Below, piece after piece: positions 54,769 to 63,746 of a DNA stretch of 64,000 nt. The notes under the pieces were generated by a model. That model made no database searches. It worked only from the letters and a program-made list of their open reading frames with translations, and was not told where the DNA came from. The DNA comes from Psychrobacter sp. 28M-43. Lineage in GTDB: Bacteria > Pseudomonadota > Gammaproteobacteria > Pseudomonadales > Moraxellaceae. Both the position numbers and the translations under genes were made by a program. The DNA lies in NCBI RefSeq assembly GCF_014770435.1, contig NZ_CP061739.1, forward strand, positions 1,736,001-1,800,000, given 5' to 3'. Each line of letters begins with the position of its first letter. The first letter of the stretch is position 1.

Positions 54769-55378
54769 CAGACTGAACCTGCTCTGTCTGTACCTGCATG
54801 GTCACAGTTGGATTGGTAAAGCTTTCACCGCGAATCAGTTTGGCATACAGCTCAGAGTCAGTCCACTCAGCACGAACCTGCTCACTGAATTCAAAATCTT
54901 CTAGAACTAGTTTACCCATTTGATCGTTTGCAACATCATCAGCAAAACACTGCGCATACCCTGTCGCCGTCTCGTGAGCAATTACTGAGTACACGCTGAC
55001 ATCTGCTTCACCATTTTGCATTTGTGTCTGACGTAGTATTTCTTGTGCCCAAAAAAATATCACTCGTGAAAACTGCTCTGCCGATGGTGAAACTGGTAGG
55101 CTGATCCAACGCGCGCTAAATTTCTTACACGCTGCGACATACTCAGGATCATCTTTGTTCCAAAAACAAATGGCATGATCAAAGCTATCAATAATGTCCT
55201 TGATCGAAGACTTTAGTAGACCAAAGTCATAAACCATTTGCCCATGGTCTAAACGAGTGGCTTCAAGAATCAGCTCAATTTGATAGCTGTGGCCATGAAT
55301 CGAGTGCTTACAACGCTCAGAACTACAGTTACGAACGATGTGAGCATTTTCAAATTTGAACAGTTTACGAATACGCAT
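54761..55378 (-). CDS. 6-pyruvoyl-tetrahydropterin synthase / QueD-like protein
   Basis: Family motifs are visible: CKHSIHGHSYQIEL with zinc-binding histidines, the SFDHAICFW block, SPSAEQFSR and the Glu in VIAHETATGYAQ. QueD makes 6-carboxytetrahydropterin for queuosine. At 205 residues it is much longer than the roughly 120-residue QueD, with an extra central part and a C-terminal tail of about 60. It may belong to the larger bacterial 6-carboxytetrahydropterin synthase-like group, so I leave the symbol open. It leads the tsaE-mutL block. Confidence 0.8.
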   Translation of the reverse strand: MRIRKLFKFENAHIVRNCSSERCKHSIHGHSYQIELILEATRLDHGQMVYDFGLLKSSIKDIIDSFDHAICFWNKDDPEYVAACKKFSARWISLPVSPSAEQFSRVIFFWAQEILRQTQMQNGEADVSVYSVIAHETATGYAQCFADDVANDQMGKLVLEDFEFSEQVRAEWTDSELYAKLIRGESFTNPTVTMQVQTEQVQSDV

Positions 55379-55726
55379 AATAATTTGACCAAAACAGTAA
55401 GCACTATGGTGCTAAATGTTAATAAATAAGAGTTTGCCGCGTTTATGAATCGGTTTATGACGCATTATAGCAAATCGCCATGTATCCGTAAGTAAGCACT
55501 TATTAATACAATGATTGATTGAACGAATCAATTGGTAAACTAGGACTAACCGTAAACATAAAGAATTTGAATGATACTTGAATCGTAGACGAATTGTGCG
55601 AGCGCTATCTATTACTAAAGCTTAAGCCTATACTCTATTCAGTAAACAGCTATGTTAGCTGTATTCACACTGTCTTAGATTCGCTTAACTTGGCGTAATG
55701 AGTAGTGTGCTGTAAAAAAGGAAACG
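55379..55726. other. Intergenic region between the queD-like gene and a small gene
   Basis: No gene was recognised. It must hold the promoters for the minus-strand queD-like gene and the plus-strand Lys-rich gene. Its end carries AAGGA at about 55718-55722. Confidence 0.4.
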
Positions 55727-55852
55727 ATGATGAGCAAAGGTCAAGACAGCAAGAAGAACGTTAAGAAAAAGCCCCTTTTGACTGCTAAAGAGAAGAAAGC
55801 TGCCAAACAAGCCAAGAAAGACGACAACGGTAGCATCTTAGGCAAACATTAA
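55727..55852 (+). CDS. Small Lys-rich basic protein (41 residues)
   Basis: ATG at 55727 or 55730, behind an AAGGA site, leads to TAA at 55850-55852. The product starts MMSKGQDSKKNVKKKPLLTA, with a KEKKAAKQAKK helix-like stretch, and is highly basic without a signal or membrane segment. Short proteins with a KGQDSKK opening occur widely in proteobacteria as conserved hypotheticals. Nucleic-acid binding is a guess from charge. A terminator follows 17 bases after the stop. Confidence 0.75.
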   Translation: MMSKGQDSKKNVKKKPLLTAKEKKAAKQAKKDDNGSILGKH

Positions 55853-55868
55853 TAATAAATACATCAAT

Positions 55869-55906
55869 ATGCCAATCTGACTTAACCGTTTGATTGGTAT
55901 TTTTTT
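55869..55906 (+). terminator. Terminator after the Lys-rich small gene
   Basis: ATGCCAATC (55869-55877) pairs with GATTGGTAT (55892-55900), with one G-T pair, and a T7 run follows. It supports the small ORF being transcribed. Confidence 0.85.
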
Positions 55907-55960
55907 GGTTCGTCATTGACTTTTAGCTAAGCACTGTCTTTAATTAAGCTTAGGTTTTTA

Positions 55961-56293
55961 TTAAGCTCCGCGCGGCGCAAACATAATAATCGCCATTCCT
56001 AATAGTGCAACTATCGAACCCACTATGTCCCACATGGTTGGTCGTATACCATTGACCGTCCACAACCACAAAATCGCCATACATATATAAACGCCACCAT
56101 ATGCAGCATAGACCCTGCCTGCAGCAGTTGGATGTAATGACAGCAGCCAAACAAACGCGACCAAACTCAGCGCACCAGGTATCAGTAGCCAGATTGACTT
56201 GCCTTCTCGCAGCCACAGATAAGGCAGATAACATCCTGCAATCTCAGCCAATGCAGTAAGCGCAAATAGCCCAACCGTCTTTAATTCTGTCAA
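55961..56293 (-). CDS. YnfA/UPF0060 family small membrane protein
   Basis: A 110-residue protein with four hydrophobic segments. It matches the UPF0060 family in [35 protein letters not shown] and the final MFAPRG. Homologues resemble small multidrug-resistance transporters and some are linked to efflux. The function is not settled. The start ATG is at 56293 and the gene stands alone. Confidence 0.92.
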   Translation of the reverse strand: MTELKTVGLFALTALAEIAGCYLPYLWLREGKSIWLLIPGALSLVAFVWLLSLHPTAAGRVYAAYGGVYICMAILWLWTVNGIRPTMWDIVGSIVALLGMAIIMFAPRGA

Positions 56294-56514
56294 AAATCAC
56301 TACTCCTCATCTAGTACTTTTCTAATCTGATAAAACCATTCAGACATTGTACGGCATTCTTCAAAAGAATCATTCTATCTCTGTCACCTCTTATAAAAGA
56401 CTATTTTGTCTAACATTCCAGTCAAAATCACAGTAAAATCTATCATAACAAACAAACCTCTTAGATAACCGTCTATCGAGGCCATACCGACATTGTAAAT
56501 AGGAAGTTAGCATC

Positions 56515-57432
56515 ATGATGCGTATTGGATTATTTTTATTAACCAACTTAGCAGTGATTGTGGTATTTAGCATTGTGTTTGGTATTTTATCGAGGTTTTT
56601 TGGAATCGGTGGTGTGCACAGCGCAGGTGGTCTTAACTACATTAGCCTTGCTGTTATATGTGGTATCTATGGTATGGTCGGCTCGATGGTGTCGCTATTT
56701 ATATCGAAGTGGATGGCTAAAAGATCTACTGGTACGGTAGTTATAGAATCGCCACGCACCGCTACTGAGCAATGGTTAGTTGATACAGTCGCCAAACAAG
56801 CGCGAGCCGTAAATATCGGTATGCCTGAGGTTGGTATTTTTAATAATTCGCAGCCAAATGCCTTTGCGACTGGCTGGAATAAAAATAAAGCACTGGTGGC
56901 AGTATCGTCTGGCCTACTACAAAATATGAATCAAGATGAAGTCGAAGCCGTATTGGCACATGAGATTGGCCATGTGGCGAACGGTGATATGGTAACCCTC
57001 GCCCTCATTCAAGGCGTGGTCAACGCGTTTGTGATGTTCTTTGCACGTATTGTTGGTAATTTCGTGGACCGTACTGTGTTTAAAAACACCAGTGATCGCC
57101 CAGGTGTTGGGTACTTTATCACCAGTATTGTGATGGATATTCTACTTGGATTTTTGGCGTCTGCCATCGTGATGTGGTTCTCACGCTTACGTGAATTCCG
57201 TGCGGATCAAATGGGTGCAAAATTGGCCAGCCGCGAAAAAATGATCAGTGCGCTTGATGCGTTGCGTCCTTCTGCACAGCGACCGGATCAAATGCCTGAG
57301 AGTATGAAAGCATTTGCGATCTCATCTGGGCAGGCTCAAGGCTTTAGTATTGCAAACCTATTCCGCTCACACCCCACGCTTGATGACCGTATTGCGGCGT
57401 TAAGGAATTATAATCCTAGTGAATTTAAGTAG
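56515..57432 (+). CDS. htpX: Membrane metalloprotease HtpX
   Basis: Inner-membrane zinc protease that clears misfolded membrane proteins. Two N-terminal hydrophobic segments (about 4-28 and 41-64) precede the zinc motif HEIGH (149-153). A further membrane pair follows (about 160-225), with the third zinc ligand in [10 protein letters not shown]. Its 305 residues are typical. The ribosome binding site is AGGAAG. Confidence 0.95.
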   Translation: MMRIGLFLLTNLAVIVVFSIVFGILSRFFGIGGVHSAGGLNYISLAVICGIYGMVGSMVSLFISKWMAKRSTGTVVIESPRTATEQWLVDTVAKQARAVNIGMPEVGIFNNSQPNAFATGWNKNKALVAVSSGLLQNMNQDEVEAVLAHEIGHVANGDMVTLALIQGVVNAFVMFFARIVGNFVDRTVFKNTSDRPGVGYFITSIVMDILLGFLASAIVMWFSRLREFRADQMGAKLASREKMISALDALRPSAQRPDQMPESMKAFAISSGQAQGFSIANLFRSHPTLDDRIAALRNYNPSEFK

Positions 57433-57444
57433 AAGCCCAGACAT

Positions 57445-57476
57445 AAAAAAAGCCTATCTATATAAGACAGGCTTTT
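57445..57476. terminator. Bidirectional terminator
   Basis: An AAAAGCCT/AGGCTTTT stem with A and T flanks lies between htpX and the convergent carboxynorspermidine synthase gene. Confidence 0.88.
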
Positions 57477-57494
57477 CTAAATAACATTTGCTAA

Positions 57495-58769
57495 TTAGAT
57501 ATCAAACTCAAGCGCTCTATCACCATCGGCATCTTTAATACGCGTTGGCAGACCAATTTTATTCAGCAGATTGATAAATGGCTTTGCATCTAGCTCTTCG
57601 ACGTTGACCATCTTGCCTGCATCCCATTCGCCAGTAGCAACTAGTATCGCAGCAGCAACAGGTGGCACGCCTGCGGTATACGAAATCCCTTGGCTACCAA
57701 CTTCATTGTAAGCATCCTTATGATCTGAGACATTGTAGATAAATACTTCAGTATCAACACCATTGATCTTGCCTTTAACTTTGTCACCAATGCAGGTCTT
57801 GCCTGTATAGTTCGGTGCAAGCGAGCTTGGGTCTGGTAGTACCGCTTTAACGACTTTTAGTGGCACCACTTCTTGGCCTTCAGCAGTCATCACTGGCTGC
57901 TCAGACAACAATCCTAAGCTCTGTAGGACAGTGAAGACATTGATGTAATGCTCACCAAAACCCATCCAAAAGCGAATGTTTGGTACATCTAGATTGGCTG
58001 ACAATGAATGCACTTCATCATGACCGCTTAGATAGCTGTTTTGCACGCCCACAACTGGCAAATCGTCCGTACGTTTGACTTCAAACATTTTATTAGACTG
58101 CCACTTGCTGTCTTGCCAAGAGTAAACCGTACCGGTGAACTCACGGAAGTTAATCTCTGGGTCAAAGTTGGTCGCAAAGTATTTGCCATGGCTGCCCGCA
58201 TTGATATCAATGATATCGATATCCGTCACAGATCCTGCATCCATCATGTCATAGCCCAGACGCGCATAAGCGTTGACCATACCAGGATCAAACCCTGCAC
58301 CTAAGATGGCAGTGACATTGTTGTCTGCACAGCGCTCTTTACGTTGCCATTCATAGTTGTTGTACCACGGTGGTGTCTCACAAATCTTACGTGGATCTTC
58401 ATGAATAGCCGTATCTATGTAGGCAGTACCTGTCTCAATGCAGGCTTCTAGTACGGTCATATTGATAAATGCCGAGCCAACATTGATGACTATTTGTATT
58501 CCAGTGTCTTGTATCAGCTGCACGAGTGCTTGGCTGTCCATCGCATCGACTTGATGCGTATGCAAGACCGCAGCCTGCTTAAAGCTGTCTTTTTCTTTTA
58601 CACTTTGGGCGATGGCATCGCATTTGTCTTTTGTACGTGAGGCAATATGAATCTCACCAAGTACATCATTGTGCATCGCACATTTATGCGCGACCACTTG
58701 AGCGACACCGCCTGCTCCGATGATCAGTACATCTTTTTTGTTGGGCTTAGCTTGTTGGTTTGTGTTCAA
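57495..58769 (-). CDS. Carboxynorspermidine synthase (saccharopine dehydrogenase family)
   Basis: It reductively condenses aspartate semialdehyde with a diamine (diaminopropane or putrescine) to give carboxy-norspermidine or carboxy-spermidine. The N-terminal Rossmann motif is LIIGAGGVAQVVAHKC, followed by INVGSAFINM, HEDPRKICETPPWYNNYEW and ILGAGFDPGMVNAYA. Length 424 is family-typical. It lies downstream of nspC, and together they form an alternative spermidine/norspermidine route. A 297-base gap with a strong hairpin separates the two. Confidence 0.93.
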   Translation of the reverse strand: MNTNQQAKPNKKDVLIIGAGGVAQVVAHKCAMHNDVLGEIHIASRTKDKCDAIAQSVKEKDSFKQAAVLHTHQVDAMDSQALVQLIQDTGIQIVINVGSAFINMTVLEACIETGTAYIDTAIHEDPRKICETPPWYNNYEWQRKERCADNNVTAILGAGFDPGMVNAYARLGYDMMDAGSVTDIDIIDINAGSHGKYFATNFDPEINFREFTGTVYSWQDSKWQSNKMFEVKRTDDLPVVGVQNSYLSGHDEVHSLSANLDVPNIRFWMGFGEHYINVFTVLQSLGLLSEQPVMTAEGQEVVPLKVVKAVLPDPSSLAPNYTGKTCIGDKVKGKINGVDTEVFIYNVSDHKDAYNEVGSQGISYTAGVPPVAAAILVATGEWDAGKMVNVEELDAKPFINLLNKIGLPTRIKDADGDRALEFDI

Positions 58770-58883
58770 TGAACAATCCTCCTTTGTGTCCCTGTCGATA
58801 CCATTGATAGCGGCTATGCAAAACAGAAACGAGTGAATGATATGCGTGAATTAAAAAGGAAGACCGAGGAAAACCCACGCACC

Positions 58884-58918
58884 CGTCGGGCAAAGAATAC
58901 TCCATTATTTGCCCGACG
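58884..58918 (-). promoter_or_regulatory. Strong hairpin between nspC and the carboxynorspermidine synthase gene
   Basis: An 11-bp perfect stem, CGTCGGGCAAA with TTTGCCCGACG, encloses a 13-base loop. It lies about 150 bases after the nspC stop and 115 before the next start, without an adjacent T run. It might be an attenuator, a processing site or a terminator without the usual tract. Confidence 0.6.
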
Positions 58919-59066
58919 CGATTATAACAATTTTTATTCCCTTATCGGTAAAAAATATGTATAAAAAGCAGAGATATTAAAATATCTACTAATAAAGGTT
59001 AAGTATTTGTTTTTTAATAATTAAAGTACAAAAACCCGACAATAGCATAGTCTTAAAAGCTAAGGC

Positions 59067-60308
59067 TTAAGACAAGCTGGCTTTATAATCTTGATAATCA
59101 AACTCACGCTGGATATCGATACTGCCATCCAATCGGCGGATGACTATCGCTGGCATGTTGACACCATTGAACCAGTTTTTCTTAACCATCGTATAACCGG
59201 CAGCATTGCCAAAGGCAATCTTATCGCCTATCTGCAAATTATTCGGTAATGCATACTCACCAAAGATATCCCCTGCCAAGCAAGAACGACCGTAAATAAT
59301 GGTATGGTCTGCCGACTCAGCATTCGCTCCAGACGGTGCAGCTTCTGCAGGATTGCCGATAGGCGCAATATCGACAGCTGTATGGTTAATCGCAGCAATC
59401 GGTGCGGACTCACGATAAATCAATAGATCAAGCATATGTGCTTCAATAGAAGCATCAACGACTGCTAGGTTTTTTTCGTTATGCATGGTATCCAATACAG
59501 TAGTTACCAACGTACCTGCGCCATGGATACTTGCCTCACCTGGCTCAAGATACACTTGCACGCCATAAGTTTCGCTAAACGCTTTCAAACGTGCAGCCAA
59601 TTTTTCTAATGGATAATCAGGCGCAATAAAGTGGATCCCACCGCCCAAGCTCACCCATTCAAGCTGCGCTAAGATATCACCAAATCTAGCTTCGATATCT
59701 GTCAAGCTTTCACTAAAGGCTTCAAAGCTGTCATTTTCGCAATTATTGTGAATCATGACGCCAGTGATATCGCCAAGTACTGTTGCGATTTTATCTTTAT
59801 CGTGCTCACCAAGACGGCTAAATGGGCGTGCAGGATCAGCAATCAAAAACGATGAGTTGCTGGTCTTTGGATTGAGTCGTAGACCTACAGGTATATTTTG
59901 TGCGGCAGCTTGCGCTTTAAAAGCGTTGAGCTGTGAGATTGAATTAAAGATTATTTTATCCGCATAGTTCAGCACTTCAGCTATTTCATCTGCACTATAG
60001 GCGACGCTATAAGCATGCGTTTCTTTTTTATCGCTACTACTGGCATCATCGTTACTGCCAAAGGTCTCATAGCCCAATCTCACTTCATTAAGTGAAGACG
60101 AAGTCGTGCCATGCAGATAAGGCTGCATCACATCAAACACGCCCCATGTGGCAAAGCATTTTAGTGCCAATAATGCTTTTGCACCAGATAGCTCACATAG
60201 CCTAGCGATGATTTTCATATTGGCAACGATGGCCGCTTCATCAAGCACGTAGTAAGGCGTTGGTGGCAATGTCGCGTTGATAGAATTCTCTAGATTTTTT
60301 GCATTCAT
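59067..60308 (-). CDS. nspC: Carboxynorspermidine decarboxylase NspC
   Basis: A PLP decarboxylase of the alanine-racemase fold that converts carboxy(nor)spermidine to (nor)spermidine. The PLP lysine is in LLALKCFATWGVFD, with SSLNEVRLG, a WVSLGGGIHF glycine loop, EPGEASIHG and the active-site cysteine in GRSCLAGD. Two short Ser/Asp/Ala-rich inserts (about residues 84-96 and 325-345) make it longer (413) than many relatives. It is the upstream gene of the polyamine pair. Confidence 0.94.
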   Translation of the reverse strand: MNAKNLENSINATLPPTPYYVLDEAAIVANMKIIARLCELSGAKALLALKCFATWGVFDVMQPYLHGTTSSSLNEVRLGYETFGSNDDASSSDKKETHAYSVAYSADEIAEVLNYADKIIFNSISQLNAFKAQAAAQNIPVGLRLNPKTSNSSFLIADPARPFSRLGEHDKDKIATVLGDITGVMIHNNCENDSFEAFSESLTDIEARFGDILAQLEWVSLGGGIHFIAPDYPLEKLAARLKAFSETYGVQVYLEPGEASIHGAGTLVTTVLDTMHNEKNLAVVDASIEAHMLDLLIYRESAPIAAINHTAVDIAPIGNPAEAAPSGANAESADHTIIYGRSCLAGDIFGEYALPNNLQIGDKIAFGNAAGYTMVKKNWFNGVNMPAIVIRRLDGSIDIQREFDYQDYKASLS

Positions 60309-60407
60309 AATAGATTACCTAATAGACACTCTGCTGTTGGTATCTTGACAGACAGATATAAATATTTGCGCTATAGTAGACTAAATTCATCATAATTAGA
60401 ATATCTT

Positions 60408-61073
60408 ATGGCACTCTCAACCGATTATTCCACCTCAGCCAGTCGATCCCATTCATCACAATTGGATCCGAAAAACATAGATTTGACTTATCTAGATCCT
60501 GATGCGCGTGCCGTGTTGGATTTTTGGTTTGATAAAAACAATGAAGCTTACTGGTTTGAACGAAACGATCGTTTTGATAAGCAGATACAGGAGAAGTTTG
60601 GCAGCATTTGGGAAGCAGCGAAACAAGGCGAATGTGTCACTTGGCGTATCGCAGAGTCCTCATTAGATGGTAATAGCTCGATAACGGCATTGGCAGGACG
60701 CTTGGCAGAAATTATTGTGCTGGATCAGTTTTCACGCAATTTATGTCGCGGACAAGCAAGTGCATTTGCGCAAGATGGTATGGCATTAGCACTCGCCCAA
60801 GAAGCCATTCAACAGCCTTATTTTGACACCTTACCGATGCAATGGCGTAGATTTATTATCATACCGTTTATGCACTCTGAGTCGGCCATGATTCATAAGC
60901 GTTATCTACCGCTATTTGAACAATTAGATGATGCAAACACATTAGATTTTGAACATCGTCACAAACAAATCATTGATCAATTCGGGCGATATCCACATCG
61001 CAACGAGGTACTAAATCGCGACTCAACCGAAGATGAAAAGAACTTTTTAAAACAGCCTAATTCATCGTTTTAG
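60408..61073 (+). CDS. DUF924 family protein
   Basis: A 221-residue soluble protein with the DUF924 hallmarks VLDFWFDKNNEAYWF, IIVLDQFSRNLCRG, AQDGMALALAQEAI and IIPFMHSESAMIHKR. The fold is TPR-like. The function is unknown and no partner genes are nearby. It is divergent from nspC across 99 bases. Confidence 0.92.
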   Translation: MALSTDYSTSASRSHSSQLDPKNIDLTYLDPDARAVLDFWFDKNNEAYWFERNDRFDKQIQEKFGSIWEAAKQGECVTWRIAESSLDGNSSITALAGRLAEIIVLDQFSRNLCRGQASAFAQDGMALALAQEAIQQPYFDTLPMQWRRFIIIPFMHSESAMIHKRYLPLFEQLDDANTLDFEHRHKQIIDQFGRYPHRNEVLNRDSTEDEKNFLKQPNSSF

Positions 61074-61132
61074 GCGAGATTCCTAGTACTACTTGAAGAT
61101 ACTCAAGGTTATTACAGAAAAAATTATCACAT

Positions 61133-61177
61133 AAAAAGAAGGTCTGAATCATAACACTGGTTCAGACCTTCTTTTTT
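61133..61177. terminator. Bidirectional terminator
   Basis: A 16-bp inverted repeat based on GAAGGTCTGAA, with A and T flanks, separates the DUF924 gene from the convergent lipoprotein gene. Confidence 0.95.
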
Positions 61178-61209
61178 ACGATAAATATTTAGAGAGTATT
61201 AAATACTTA

Positions 61210-62463
61210 TTAGTAATTTACCTTACCAGTAGTAAACGTAAATGACTGCTGCTCTAATACTTTATCGTCAACCAAAATATCAAAGCTGACCTTATATTTG
61301 CTATTACCATAAAGTCCACAATTACCACCTTTATTACTACCTGATTCACAGCTTTTGAGCGCATCCGTTAATGGCAAAATAAATGCTTCATTCGTTGGTA
61401 GCGCATAATTCGTACCTTTGTACGGATCATTGTCAGAATCAAGCAATTGAATCGGTACATCTATATTACGCTGCACATCTCTGAATTTAACATTACTCAC
61501 TTTAACTGTATCAGCGGATGGCATGTTGATATAAACCGGCTGTCCGATAGGATCAGTACGTAAATTACGCCCAGAGCCTCTGACAGGATTTGGGGTTTCG
61601 TTATAAAGTGCAGTAACTGTCCCCGTCACATCTTGACATGGGTACGTAAAAACACCTTCAAGCGTTTTATTTGTCGTGGTTTTTGTCCCTGCAGCATTGC
61701 TTACCAAAACATATCCTTTATTGTTAGTAGCATTTTTACTACTAGGCGTATAGGTAACCACTCCTGTTCCTACTACACCTGAGGTTGGCAACATTAAAGA
61801 GCGTAGATGATAAGGCGCTGACAACAACGACTTTGCCAAAGAGCTTGCCACGGCTTCTGTACTCAAAAAATTGCCTGCCGAACTGTAATAGACAGACTGG
61901 GCAATGTTTTCAGTAACACTATATTGCGATTTGCCATAGTCTGCATTGATCAATCGATCTGCCAGATCTAATCCACTAAAGAAAGGATTGTTAGGACCTG
62001 TCACACTAGCAATATCGCTAATCTCGTTTTCGAAATGCGCGTTAAAGCTGGTTGGTGAGCTATTAGCAAATACATATTTAATATAATTTGCATGCTGAAT
62101 AGCTATATTGTCTAGCTCTGTATCCACGGATAAACCATTTAGACCACAGCTGGTTCTTGCTAGACTAAACTGATTATTTGCACTTAATGCTGCTTGTACA
62201 TTATTAACGGCTGACCAATTTTCTTCCTCATCAGGAATACTATCGCTTGGCTCGTCACTCTGACTAGTAGGCGTCGCTATAATCGGAGCAGAAGTAATAG
62301 GTTCTGACGTGGTTGGCTCGTCAGTTTCATCACTTTGTGAACTGTCTGGTGTATTAGCAGATGTAGAACTGCTGTCAGAATCACCGCCTCCGCCGCAAGC
62401 GCTGAGAAATATCGTTAAAAATAGCACTGCAGCAAGATTTTTCTGAGAAGTATAAGAAGTCAT
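61210..62463 (-). CDS. CAP-domain lipoprotein
   Basis: The lipobox is FLSAC (Cys about 23), followed by GGGG and an acidic Ser/Thr/Glu/Pro-rich linker to about residue 85. A CAP/SCP-like domain follows, with CGLNGLSVDTELDNIAIQHA, a His/Glu-bearing NAHFENE and SVTENIAQ. The C-terminal 130 residues form a separate beta-like domain with a CESGSNKGGNC pair and no known match. It is probably an outer-membrane lipoprotein facing the periplasm or cell surface; its activity is unknown. Confidence 0.82.
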   Translation of the reverse strand: MTSYTSQKNLAAVLFLTIFLSACGGGGDSDSSSTSANTPDSSQSDETDEPTTSEPITSAPIIATPTSQSDEPSDSIPDEEENWSAVNNVQAALSANNQFSLARTSCGLNGLSVDTELDNIAIQHANYIKYVFANSSPTSFNAHFENEISDIASVTGPNNPFFSGLDLADRLINADYGKSQYSVTENIAQSVYYSSAGNFLSTEAVASSLAKSLLSAPYHLRSLMLPTSGVVGTGVVTYTPSSKNATNNKGYVLVSNAAGTKTTTNKTLEGVFTYPCQDVTGTVTALYNETPNPVRGSGRNLRTDPIGQPVYINMPSADTVKVSNVKFRDVQRNIDVPIQLLDSDNDPYKGTNYALPTNEAFILPLTDALKSCESGSNKGGNCGLYGNSKYKVSFDILVDDKVLEQQSFTFTTGKVNY

Positions 62464-62798
62464 CGCTCATCCTATAAAATAATAACCTGCTTATGAAAAG
62501 CAATGAGAATAAAAATCAATTACAGAGTAGTTAGTGGTTGATTTAACAGTGTTTTATTTCAATATAATATCTATTGTATTACAAATTATGAACTTTTGCC
62601 CATTATTTTGTAAAAAAACATGCTACTCGCTGATTGCAAGTAACAGGTTTTTTTTAGGTCTATAAATTAACACTAAGCATAGGCTATTTTTAAGGCAAAA
62701 ATATCATCTATAGAGTACGATTCCTTTGTATCCGCTATAGAGTCACTTTTTCATGAACACGTTTCTATAATCACTTTTCTATAACCACTTGTTTATAG
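62464..62798. other. Intergenic region with short direct repeats
   Basis: No gene is seen. Near its end (62761-62804) are three imperfect 15-base units of the type TTTCTATAAYCACTT. They may be chance in AT-rich DNA. No terminator for rnhB was found. Confidence 0.4.
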
Positions 62799-63746
62799 CT
62801 ACTGTATTTCTAAAGCCTTTCTCACTGGTGCAAAACTACGTCTATGCGTTGGCAAGACACCATATTTTTCGATTGCTTCCATGTGCGCGCGTGTCGGATA
62901 GCCTTTGTGTTTGGCAATACCGTATTCCGGATATTGAATATCCAGTGCATACATCGATTCATCACGACTTACTTTTGCCAATATACTGGCCGCTGCAATA
63001 CTAGTATGACGCGCATCGCCTTTTACCCACGCTTGGCAATCAATCGCAGATGGCGCCACCTCTAGCTTTTTAAAACTATCATAGTTCAAATCAGGGCAAC
63101 GATTTCCATCAAATAGTACTTCGATTTTGAATTGATCGAGCGACGTACTGTTATCATTTCCAGTAGTCGAAAAGCTTTTAAAAATTACTTCTAGCAATGA
63201 TTCAGTACATAAGCGCATACCAAGCATTGTTGCTTGCAAGATGTTCACTTGATCGATTACTGCTGCCGGTATATCGGCGATGATATAACCGATAGCATGT
63301 TGTTGAACCAATGGATAAAGGATATCGCGCTTTTTTTCACTCAGTTGTTTGGAGTCTGTCAGTATCGACAACGGCGTTTCTTTAAGCGGTTGTTCTTCAA
63401 TTAGACCTGACCAAGTCGCCGGTAATATTGCCGCGGCAACATTGACGCTGCCTAGTAACGGCCCGCGTCCTGCTTCATCGACACCGATTTGTAGTATTGA
63501 TTGCTCCGTCATTTGGTTATCATTAGTCAGATATTGAGTAAGCAGCTCAGCGGTATTCATTTGCCCATATAAACGTATGGGCGCTGCTAACTGAATATAT
63601 TGTCCTTTGACATCAATGTGCTCAATATTGATGTCAATTACTTGAGCTGAGCTTTCTGTACTGTTTTGAATATACATAATATTAGAAGGTCTTTCTTGTT
63701 TAATTAGGATGGATGGTATCGGTATTTTGGATAAACCACTGTTCAA
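62799..63746 (-). CDS. rnhB: Ribonuclease HII with N-terminal extension
   Basis: It cleaves RNA in RNA-DNA hybrids and at single ribonucleotides. The catalytic DEAGRG is at 90-95 and [26 protein letters not shown] and [16 protein letters not shown] follow. The motif normally lies near residue 16, so about 75 extra residues precede the domain. The listed start overlaps lpxB by 47 bases. Met24 (63677) avoids the overlap and still leaves an extension of about 50. Confidence 0.92.
   Translation of the reverse strand: MNSGLSKIPIPSILIKQERPSNIMYIQNSTESSAQVIDINIEHIDVKGQYIQLAAPIRLYGQMNTAELLTQYLTNDNQMTEQSILQIGVDEAGRGPLLGSVNVAAAILPATWSGLIEEQPLKETPLSILTDSKQLSEKKRDILYPLVQQHAIGYIIADIPAAVIDQVNILQATMLGMRLCTESLLEVIFKSFSTTGNDNSTSLDQFKIEVLFDGNRCPDLNYDSFKKLEVAPSAIDCQAWVKGDARHTSIAAASILAKVSRDESMYALDIQYPEYGIAKHKGYPTRAHMEAIEKYGVLPTHRRSFAPVRKALEIQ

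Noticed and set aside
55950..56234. Minus-strand ORF of 94 residues overlapping the ynfA-like gene
   Set aside because: It is a frame-shifted shadow of the UPF0060 gene, which has the family motifs.
62761..62804. Three imperfect 15-base direct repeats, considered as a CRISPR or iteron array
   Set aside because: Units are short, imperfect and contiguous without spacers, and no replication or cas gene is near.
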